A stretch of 64,000 nucleotides of DNA from the NCBI GenBank assembly GCA_018398805.1, contig JAGFBZ010002553.1, positions 43,800 through 107,799 of the forward strand. Reading direction: 5' to 3'. The first letter of the stretch is position 1. Each line of letters opens with the position of its first letter. Shown here one piece after another: positions 32,726 to 44,700 of this stretch. Source of the stretch: Hirundichthys speculiger (lineage: Eukaryota; Chordata; Actinopteri; Beloniformes; Exocoetidae). Below the pieces are notes generated by a model, which was given only the letters and a program-made list of their open reading frames with translations, was not told where the DNA came from and did no database searches. Made by a program: the position numbers and the translations under genes.

Positions 32726-35700
32726 GTGGGTTCTGAAACCGGCACCTGGTCGGGTTCTGACCCAGACGGTGTTCCAGTTAAACCACAAGCTGGAGGTGGG
32801 TTCTGAAACCGGCACCTGGTCGGGTTCTGACCCAGACGGTGTTCCAGTTAAACCACAAGCTGGAGGTGGGTTCTGAAACCGGTACCGGGTCGGGTTCTGA
32901 CCCAGACGGTGTTCCAGTTAAACCACAAGCTGGAGGTGGGTTCTGAAACCGGTACCTGGTTGGGTTCTGACCCAGACGGTGTTCTAGTTAAACCACAAGC
33001 TGGAGGTGGGTTCTGAAACCGGCACCTGGTCGGGTTCTGACCCAGACGGTGTTCTAGTTAAACCACAAGCTGGAGGTGGGTTCTGAAACCGGCACCGGGT
33101 CGGGTTCTGACCCAGACGGTGTTCCAGTTAAACCACAAGCTGGAGCTGACTTCATGGAGAAAATCTGGTGTTTGGTTCCGGTCAAACGTGTCGGTGTTTT
33201 AGTTTTTTGCTGTATTTATTTAATCAAAACAAAAAGTCAAAACCTGAACCAAATTAATATTTGACTAAATCAAACCAGATTAAAATCCTGAATTTGACTA
33301 AAGTTGAACCAGATTAAAACTCTGAACCTGACTCAGATGAACCCAGTTAAACTCTGAACCTGACTCGGTTGAACCAGGTTAAACTCTGAACCTGACTCAG
33401 ATGAACCCGGTTAAACTCTGAACCTGACTTGGTTGAACCAGGTTAAATCCTGAACCTGATTTAGGTTAAACTAGATTAATACCCTGAGCCTGACTCGGTT
33501 GAACCAGGTTAAACTCTGAACCTGACTTGGTTGAACCAGGTTAAATCCTGAACCTGATTTAGGTTAAACTAGATTAATACCCTGAGCCTGACTCGGTTGA
33601 ACCAGGTTAAACTCTGAACCTGACTCGGATGAACCAGGTTAAACTCTGAACCTGACTCGGATGAACCAGGTTAAACTCTGAAGTTGACTCGGATGAACCA
33701 GGTTAAACTCTGAACCTGACTTGGATGAACCAGGTTAAACTCTGAACCTGACTCGGTTGAACCAGGTTAAATCCTGAACCTGATTTAGGTTAAACTAGAT
33801 TAATACCCTGAGCCTGACTCGGATGAACCAGGTTAAACTCTGAACTGAACCTGACTGGATGAACCAGGTTAACTCTGAACCTGACGGTGAACTGAACTGA
33901 CTGAACCTGACTGACTCGGATGAACCAGGATTAAACTCGAACTCGGATGAACCAGGTTAAACTGAACCTGACTCGGATGAACCAGGTTAAACTCTGAACC
34001 TGACTCGGATGAACCAGGTTAAACTCTGAACCTGACTCGGATGAACCAGGTTAAACTCTGAACCTGACTCGGATGAACCAGGTTAAATCCTGAACCTGAT
34101 TTAGGTTAAACTAGATTAATACCCTGAGCCTGACTCGGATGAACCCGGTTAAACTCTGAACCTGACTCGGATGAACCAGGTTAAACTCTGAACCTGACTC
34201 GGTTGAACCAGGTTAAACTCTGAACCTGACTCGGATGAACCCGGTTAAACTCTGAACCTGACTCGGATGAACCCGGTTAAACTCTGAACCTGACTCGGTT
34301 GAACCAGGTTAAACTCTGAACCTGACTCGGATGAACCCGGTTAAACTCTGAGCCTGACTCGGATGAACCAGGTTAAACTCTGAACCTGACTAGGATGAAC
34401 CAGGTTAAACTCTGAACCTGCAGCAGACTGCAGATGTGCACAGATGTGACAGGTCCTGACAGAAACGTAGAGACGATTCACCTCTGGCACTTTTCTGGAT
34501 TTGCTTTTGTTCTTATTTATGATGTTGGATATAAAAACATTAAACCAATAGCTGATAATTAACTGATAATGATAATCAACAAATTCATGTTTTTCTCAGT
34601 AGTTTGATCTTCATATAATCTGTAGATTGTGCATCCAGGAGATTATTGTAAACAGAATAATGTTCATGCAGCTGTTGTGACATCATCATCTTCAAGCCTT
34701 TGATCAGCTGTCAGATAATTAGATTATTTTACATGATTTTTTGGTTTCTTTTTGGTTTCTGTGATATTGACAGTAATGAGCTGATACTGTAACGATCCGT
34801 TATTGATCCCTTCAGGCCCAGCTGGTGGACCTGCGCTCTGAGCTGACCGACGCCAAAGCTGAGAAGACGGTGGTGGAGAAGGAAGTCCACGACCTTCTGC
34901 TGCAGCTGCACGCCCTCCAGCTGCAGCTGCACGCCAAACAGGGCCAGGACGAGGACTCGGACGGCATCAAGGACAGACTGGTAGGTGGGACCGGGAAGAA
35001 ATGGTCCTGGACTGACCCAGGACCGGCACCTGAACGCCCCTTTGTCCCTCACCTGGACTCACCTGGACAGGTTGTCTGTGTCGCCATAGTAACAAGCTAG
35101 GTTTCCTAATAAAAGCTCAAATTTCACGAAATTTCGACTTTTTGACAAATTTGTTACTTTTTGTTGTAATTTACAACTTTTGTGGAATTGGACGTTTTTT
35201 TGTAAAACAAAAAAATTTTGATGTAAAATTCAGAAGTGCATCGTAAAACTTTGCGTGTCCAGTTTTACAAAAATCCAAAATTTTAACAGAAAATTGCAAC
35301 TTCATCGTAAAATGGTGAATTTGTGTAACTGCAACTTTGCCCAAAAAATTTTGTTGTAATACGCAAGTTTCTGAATATCACGTCTTTGTTGCTAAAAGTT
35401 TTTTTTTTTTTCTTTCTTCAATAAAATCACAAAAAGTACAAGATGACTTTTTGACATTAAACCAAAATTTTATCGTTAAATTGCTATATTTTTTGGAAAT
35501 GCACATTTTTGTTGCCAAAATCACAGATTAAAAAAAAAATTCTTTTGCAAAGTCACAACTTTTTGACTAAAGTCAAACTCTACGTCCTAAAAGCTTTCCG
35601 GTAAAACCACAAAATTCAAAATATCACATTGTTGAAAGAAGCAAATTTTTGTAATAAAATTTTAAATCTCACAAAGTCAGAGCTTTTTGTCATAAAATCA

Positions 35701-38700
35701 TGAAATTATTTCTGACAAAAAATCTAACTCTCACGTAAAATCGTGATGTCGTTTGAACTGTTTCTGTTGTAAAACTCATATATTTAGTTAAAAAATCCAA
35801 GATTTTAACAGAAAATTGCAATTTGATCGTAAAATGGTGAATTTGTGTAACTGCAACTTTGCCCAAAAAATTTTGTTGTAATACGCAAGTTTCTGAATAT
35901 CACGTCTTTGTTGCTAAAAGTTTTTTTTAACATTTTCTTTCAATAAAATCACAAAAAGTACAAGATGACTTTTTGACATTAAACCAAAATTTTATCGTTA
36001 AATTGCTATATTTTTTGGAAATGCACATTTTTGTTGCCAAAATCACAGATTAAAAAAAAAATTCTTTTGCAAAGTCACAACTTTTTGACTAAAGTCAAAC
36101 TCTACGTCCTAAAAGCTTTCCGGTAAAACCACAAAATTCAAAATATCACATTGTTGAAAGAAGCAAATTTTTGTAATAAAATTTTAAATCTCACAAAGTC
36201 AGAGCTTTTTGTCATAAAATCATGAAATTATTTCTGACAAAAAATGTCTAACTCTCACGTAAAATCGTGATGTCGTTTGAACTGTTTCTGTTGTAAAACT
36301 CATATATTTAGTTAAAAAATCCAAGATTTTAACAGAAAATTGCAATTTGATCGTAAAATGGTGAATTTGTGTAACTGCAACTTTGCCCAAAAAATTTTGT
36401 TGTAATACGCAAGTTTCACATTTTTGTTGCTAAAAGTTTTTAACATTTTTTTTCAATAAAATCACAAAAAGTACAAGATGACTTTTTGACATTAAACCAA
36501 AATTTTATCGTTAAATTGCTATATTTTTTGGAAATGCACATTTTTGTTGCCAAAATCACAGATTTAAAAAAAAATTCTTTTGCAAAGTCACAACTTTTTG
36601 ACCAAAGTCAAACTATACGTCCTAAAAGCTTTACGGTAAAACCACATATTTCAAAATATCACATTGTTGAAAGAAGCAAATTTTTTAAATAAAATTTTAA
36701 ATCTCACAAAGTCAGAGCTTTTTGTCATGAAATCATGAAATTATTTTCGACAAAAATGTCTAACTCTCACGTAAAATCGTGATGTCGTTTGAACTGTTTT
36801 TGTTGTGAAACTCAAATATTTAGTTAAAAAATCCAAAATTTTAACAGAAAATTGCAACTTGATAGTAAAATGGTGAATTTGTGTAACTGCAACTTTGCCC
36901 AAAAAATTTTGTTGTAATACGCAAGTTTCTGAATATCACATCTTTGCTGCTAAAAGTTTTTAACCATTTTTTTTTTGATAAAATCACAAAAAGTACAAGA
37001 TGACTTTTTGACATTAAACCAAAATTTTATCGTTAAATTGCTATATTTTTTGGAAATGCACATTTTTGTTGCCAAAATCACACTTTAAAAAAAAAAAAAT
37101 TTTGCAAAGCTGCAACTTTTTCACTAAAGTCAAACTCTTTGTCCTAAAAGCTTTACGGTAAAACCACAAATTTCAAAATATCACAACATTGTTGAAAGAA
37201 GCAAATTTTTGTAATAAAATTTCAAATCTCACAAAGTCAGAGCTTTTTGTCATGAAATCATGAAATTATTTTTGACAAAAATTTCCAACCCGACATAAAA
37301 TCGTGATGTCGTTTGAACTGTTTTTGTTGTTAAACTCAAATATTTTGTTAAAAAATCCAAAATTTTAACAGAAAATTGCAACTTAAACGTAAAATGGTGA
37401 ATTTGTGTAACTGCAACTTTGCCCAAAAATTTTTGTTGTAATACGCAAGTTTCTGAATATCACATCTTTGCTGCTAAAAGTTTTTAACATTTTTTTTTCA
37501 TAAAATCACAAAATGTACAAGATGACTTTTTGACATTAAACCAAAATTTTATTGTTAAATTGCTATATTTTTTGGAAATGCACATTTTTGTTGCCAAAAT
37601 CACACTTTTAAAAAAAAAATTATTTTTCAAAGCTGCAACTTTTTCACTAAAGTCAAACTCTACGTCCTAAAAGCTTTACGGTAAAACCACAAATTTCAAA
37701 ATATCACAACATTGTTGAAAGAAGCAAATTTTTGTAATAAAATTTAAAATCTCACAAAGTCAGAGCTTTTTGTCATGAAATCATGAAATTATTTTTGACA
37801 AAAATTTCCAACCCGACATAAAATCGTGATGTCGTTTGAACTGTTTTTGTTGTTAAACTCAAATATTTTGTTAAAAAAATCCAAAATTTTAACAGAAAAT
37901 TGCAACTTAAACGTAAAATGGTGAATTTGTGTAACTGCAACTTTGCCCAAAAAATTTTGTTGTAATACGCAAGTTTCTGAATATCACATCTTTGCTGCTA
38001 AAAGTTTTTAACCATTTTTTTTTATAAAATCACAAAAAGTACAAGATGACTTTTTGACATTAATCGTGAAATTATTTCTAATCATGAAATTATTTTTGAC
38101 AAAAATTTCCAACCCGACATAAAATCGTGATGTCGTTTGAACTCAAATTCTTAGTTAAAAATTACAAAATTTTAACTGAATTTTTACAACTGTCAGTCAT
38201 ACAGTGTTGGCTGTTGCAAAATCAGAACTTTTTAACATAAAAATTGTGACTTTATGTCGTATAAATTGTGAAATTTGTGTAATTTTACCTTCGTGTCCTA
38301 AAACCACGTTTGGTTTCAGGAAAATGCGTTGAACTGAACTCTTAACCGTGACAAACATCTGTTTAACAAAACGAACATCTGTGTGACACGTCAGCAGTCT
38401 CATGAGTCTCCATGGCCACGCCCCTCCCCCGTCTTTCCCGCCTCGTTCCTGTAGCGGTCCTGCTCCCGCCTTCATGGTCCAGGACCGGTTTTGAAGGTTT
38501 CTGACTAACAGAAATAACAGCTGCTGCTGGTTCGGGCTGAAGCTGCTTCGCTGATCTGCCTTCACGCTTCCAGATCTTCCAGAATGTTCTGCATGTTCAT
38601 CTGCTGTGTATCTGACATGGTCACTAATCCATGACTTCTTCCTCTTCTTCCTCTGCTTCCTTTCCCCTAAAGCCTGTTCCAACTCTGGAGGTGATGGTAA

Positions 38701-41700
38701 GTTTGTTTTGTTGTTGTTGTTGTTTTTATGATTTCTGCTGAAGACAGATTTTATTTTTTTTATTTTAAGTGAGATTGGACTTCCTGTGGGGTGACAGAAC
38801 CAGCTGTAAACCAGCTTCACGTGTCCTGAACAACACGGACATGAAACCAGGTCCTGAATCCACCAGGAGCAGCGAGGCTCAGCGGTTCCGTTAACCAGCG
38901 CTGGTCGCTAAAACATCGGAAATAATTAATAACAGCGAAAAACTTTGGGCTAAAATACTCAGTTCAGCCATGAATTTCAAACCCACGTGCGTTAAAACCA
39001 ACACATCTGCTAGAAGGCACAGTGATATGACGCATGAAGAATAGGGTGTATAGGCCGATAACAGGAAATTATGACGTCATCCCGATAAGTCCGATATCAC
39101 GACGAATAGCCCCGATAACATTTATATTTCTGTCAACACAGCAGTGTCTCGCTCCCTCTGAGCCTTGAATGACCAGCAGTAAATGTTATGTTCAAGTGAC
39201 GTCGGCATAATCAGAAAAACGATTACTCAATCAGGAAAATCAAGAATACCCCCTCATGCCAGAAAACAACTCGTTAACTCGTCATAATTTTAGTAGTTGT
39301 TGACTTGAATTGATATTCACAGTATTTTCCCTCATGTTACACATAAAAAAAGAAAAAATAGAAAAGGCTGAAAGAACGACTAGAAAACGAGGAAACGTCA
39401 GAATTTACGTTCCACCTTGAATGCAGCCTGCAGCACAGCGCTGATCACAACAAACATGGCGGCGTGGAACTTGGTTAAAGTTTCAGAAGAAGATAGTTTG
39501 GTGGTTATTTGTGACGAATCCTCCGAGTGAATTCTACGAGGAGGGAAGCACAAGCTTTAATACGTAAAACCTGATCAGCCACCTACAACATAACAATCGC
39601 TTCCATGGAGTTTTGAAATCACGCTAACGTGAGCTAACGGAAGCTAATGCTAACGTGAGCAAGCCAGCAGCAGTCTCTCCTCTCCCTCATTCCTCTCATC
39701 TAAAGCTTCCATGAGATTAAAAATAAAAACTACTGAACCTCATTTACTTTAATTAAAGGTATTAATTTAAATGGAACCACAAGTCAAAATCCTTTAAATG
39801 TTAATCTTTTTCAGTTTGTAATTCTGATGCATGTATTTCCATCAGTTCAAGGGGCCTTTATTTTTTATATCAGTCAGTAATGAACCTTATTTAAGTTAAT
39901 GTGAGATATCAAATAGGTTTGTTTGATAGATTTAAGAAAATGTTTGAGAGGCTTGACAATAGTTTTTCATTTGTAAAAATAAATATCTGTTCATTTAAAA
40001 AGTCAAAACTGTTTTTGGTTTTGTTCATAGTATTGATGTAATGATCTTAGGTAGATGTGTGTGTTATCGGTTATCGGTATCTGTTTTAAAAAACAGTTAT
40101 AGTGCATCCCTAATGAAGAAGTAACATGTCGCCAGGGGCCGTTTCAGAAGCGGAGCGTCTGCTAGCGCCGCCTCCTCGGGTGGATTCGTACACTCACGAG
40201 ACCTCGTGGGTCGCGCTCTGGTCTGGACCTTTTAGACCTCCGTCCACGTTGGTCTTTGCAGGGGTGTCAATTCTCCATGGATTCGCTGATTTCAGAGTTT
40301 TTTTACCATCCTGGGGGTCATTTTTGAGATACCGGCAGATCGGGTTTAATATTTTCGGGGGGGGGGGGGGGGGGGGGGGGTGGTACCCTCCACCCCCAAC
40401 GTGACGTGAATTCTCGATTGCGATTGGTTGATTGAGTGATTGAGACCAGAGCATGCGCAATGAGCCCGTTGACAATCCAGCCGCTATCACAGCCAGATCA
40501 ACGGTCAAAGTAGCCTGAAACACATATTTTCTGATATTACTTCTCCCTTTCTTGCTTGGATGGATGATTATTAGCTTTAAATTCACAGGAGAGATGTTTA
40601 TTCCTCATTGTACTTATTTATTGTTAGACAACGCGAATGAAATATACAGCGCTTCTCACCACTGGTAAATGTAGCTAGGAAACGAAAGCTCGTCTGCCTC
40701 GACACCGGCGTGGTCCTGCTTCGTCCCGCTTAGCAAAGTAACCTCCAAGTACATTTAAATTGCTGATTTCTGAAGTGCTCAGTTTACATATTAGGGCAAT
40801 TATATGATCATTAAATTAAAAAAAAAAAATCTCCCGACGCTGACCCCCCCCCCTCTCAAAATAGAAAACTCCTCGAATCTACATGATTCACGTCAGTCTC
40901 TCTTTTTGACTTCAAAACGGCAAATTTCGCCGAAAGGTGGGGGATTTTCATGCCTGAAGTATTAGTTATTCAGCAGAGCTTTTTGTGATTAAAAAAAAAA
41001 TTAAGAAAAGCTAATGTTCAGAGTTACAGGCCTCAAAAAGACATGTTGAATTTAACATGCTATTTTCTATAACTGCTTACCAAAGTTTTGGATCCATGTA
41101 TCTTGTTGTCAGTGATGTTTTACTGTTGAAGTTCACCAGTGACTGAATCACTAGTCATTCTGAATTTTTACCTTTAATAGGCAACTTAATTGTTTTATAA
41201 CAACTACTTTTATTTTTGATATCTAACCTCAGCCTTATGCTCAGTGGATTCTCACATTAGCAGGAATAATTAAACGTTGTGCCATTTTCATCTTTTATTT
41301 TCTGTTGAGGGAAAGTAAGAATTGGATTTTAAGTATGAGCAAGTATGCAAACCTGTGCAGTGAGACACCAGATTGCGAGTTTTGCGTTTCATTATGTAAC
41401 GTCAATTATCCCCCCAGGTATATTGTAAAGGCTTAAGTCAGGGGTGTCAAACTGATCCGTTAAAGGCTGCAGGTTTTTGTTTCAACCATGCAGAAACACA
41501 AAGAACATTTTTTACTTTTCACTATCAAACATTTTTAGTAAAATGTTTAGTCTGTTGGATCTTCAGTAAGTAAAACATGTTCTTTTCATTATCAAAGTAA
41601 CAATATGGACAAATACACAATGCTGTGCTCAGAATGCCTCCTTAAGCACCTCCAAATTTTCTCGAGCCCCCCCCTCCCCCCCGCTTCAGTGTTTTTTCCA

Positions 41701-44700
41701 ATTTCCCGTTGACACCCCTGTCTTTGGGGGGTTCATGCTAATTAATGAGGTTTACTGGAGCGCACCAACACGTTTAACGCAGCGTTTTGAGTCAGGAGCC
41801 GGTTTAGGAGCCGGTTTAGGAGCCGGTTTAGGAGCCGGTTTAGGAGCCGGTTTAGGAGTAGGAGCCGGTTTAGGAGCCGGTTTAGGAGCCGGTTTAGGAG
41901 CCGGTTTAGGAGCCGGTTTAGGAGCCGGTTTAGGAGCCGGTTTAGGAGCCGGTCCACTGACGGGTTCTAGAAGACCTCATGATCCAGGTCCTTTGTTCTG
42001 AGCGCAGATGTTAATTTTCATCTTTGACCGTTTCCTTTAACCTGCTGCTGTTTGGGATCATTGTCCCGTCGCGTGACTCGGTTTCAGTCCAGCTTTAGTT
42101 GTCCGGGTCCCAGATCATCATCCCTCCACCGCCGTGCTTAACAGTGGCTCTGCTGGTTCTGGTTCTGGTGTCTGGTCTCACCTGTCCACAGAACACCTGC
42201 TGGTTTGTTTAGATGCAGTTTAGTGAACCTCAGTGATGTTTTCTCCTGGAAACCCTTCCAGACACACCGTACTGGTTCAGTCCTCTTCCAGCTGTGCTGT
42301 CATGAACTTTTAACCGAATCTGAACAGGAACCCTTAAACTCGTTAACGTTGGTCAGGTGGTTTGGTACGTACCTGTTGGAGGTGTTGACGTGGACGTCTC
42401 TGTTCCAGGAACAGGAGCTGGAGGCCAGCAAGAAGGAGAAGTTGTCCGGAGGCGAGGCTGGAGGCGGACCTGCGGCTGTTCAAGAAAGAGAACGAGGCCC
42501 TCCGCAGGCACATGGCGGTACTGCAGGCCGAGGTGTACGGGGCCCGGCTGGCCGCCAAGTACCTGGACAAGGAGCTGGCCGGCAGGTGAGGAGCCCACGG
42601 CGCTCCGTGGTTAACCGACGGCCGAAGAACGTAATCTGTGAGGGAGGATGGCGGCGCCGATGTGGTTCTGGTGAAAGATCTTTGCTTTTGCCTTTTCAGG
42701 GTCCAGCAGATCCAGCTGCTCGGTCGGGACATGAAAGGACCCGCCCACGACAAGCTGTGGAACCAGCTGGAGGCCGAGATCCACCTCCACCGCCATAAGA
42801 CCGTCATCCGAGCGTGTCGGGGTCGCAGCGACCCCAAAAAACCGCTCGCCGCTCCCGTGGGACATGTGAGTGTCCGGCCGAGAGCCGAAACCGCCGGCGT
42901 CTTTGGTTTTTTTTTTAAGCTCAAAGCTGAATTCTGGATGTTGGTCACAGGAACCGGACCTGCTGAAGAAAACCCAGGGTGTGGGCCCCATCAGGAAGGT
43001 GGTGCTGGTCAAAGAGGACCATGAAGGGCTGGGCATCTCCATCACAGTAAGAACTGAGGCGTCTACACCTGCAGCCGACCACGCTGGGAGTCCCTAACCC
43101 CTAAAACCCCCTAACCCTAACCCCCTAAACCCCCCTAACCCCCCGAAACCCCCCCCTAACCCCCTAAACCCCTAACCCTAACCCCCAACCCCCCTAACCC
43201 CTAACCCCCCCCTAACCCCTAACCCCCTAACCCCTAACTAGCCCCCTAAACCCCCTAACCCCCTAACCCCCTAACCCCCCCTAGCCCCTAACCCTAACCC
43301 TAACCCCTAAACCCCTAACCCCTAAACCCCCTAACCCTAGCCCCTAACCCCAACCCTTACCCCCTAACCCCCTAACCCCCTAACCCCTAAACCCCCTAAC
43401 CCTAGCCCCTAGCCCTAACCCTAGCCTAGCCCTAACCCCCTAACCCCTTTAACCCCTAACCCCAACCCTAACCCCCCTAACTCCAACCCCCTAACCCCTA
43501 ACCCTAGCCCCTAACCCCTAAACCCCTAAACCCCTAGCCCCTAACCCCCCTAAACCCCTAACCCCCAACCCTAACCCCCCAACCCCAACTCCAACCCCTA
43601 ACCCCTAACCCTAGCCCCCTAACCCCAACCCCCTAACCCTAACCCCCTAGCCCCTAGCCCCTAACCCCCTAAATCCCCTAACCCCCTAAACCCCCTAACC
43701 CCCTAAACCCTAACCCCCAACCCTTAGCCCCCTAACCCTAGCCCCCACACCCCTAACCCTAGCCCCCTAAACCCCCTTACCCCTAACCCCTAAACCCCCT
43801 AGCCCCTAACCCCTAAACCCCCTTACCCCCTAACCCCTAAACCCCCTAACCCTAGCCCTCTAACCCCCTAACCCCAACCCCCTAACCCCTAACCTTAGCC
43901 CCTTACCCTAACCCCCTAAACCCCCTAACCCCCAACCCTAGCCCCCTAACCCTAACCCCCTAACCTTAGCCCCTTACCCTAACCCCCTAACCCCAACCCC
44001 CTAACCCCCTAAACCCCCTAAGCCCTAACCCCAGCCCTAACCCCCCTAAGCCCTAACCCCCTAACCCCTAAGCCCTAACCCCAACCCTAACCCCTTAACT
44101 CTAACCCCCTAACCCCTAACCCCTAACCCCCCCAACCCTAAGTCCCTAACCCCCAAACCCCCTAACCCTAACCCCCAAACCCCATAACCCTAACCCCACC
44201 AACCCCCTAAACCCCTAACCTTAACCCCCAACCCCCTAACCCCTAACCCCCCCAACACCCTAAACCCCTAACCCTAACCCTTACCCTAACCTCTACCCCT
44301 TAACCCTTAACTCTAAACCCTAACCCTAACCCATCAGTCCTGCTCGTACTGACGTGTGCGTGTCTTCTTCAGGGCGGGAAGGAGCACGGCGTCCCCATCC
44401 TGATCTCAGAGATCCATCCCAGCCAGCCCGCGGACCGATGTGGAGGTCTGCACGTTGGAGACGCCATCCTCGCCGTCAACAGCATCAACCTGAGGGACGC
44501 CAAACACAAGGAGGCCGTAACCATCCTCTCCCAGCAGGTAGCTCACCTGAGAGCAGGTAGCTCACCAGAATTCGTGGTCTGTACGTGGATGGTCACCGCT
44601 GGTGTGTGTGTGTGTGTGTGCGCAGCGTGGTCAGATTGAGTTCGAGGTGGTTTACGTGGCTCCGGAGGTGGACAGCGATGACGAGAATGTGGAGTACGAG

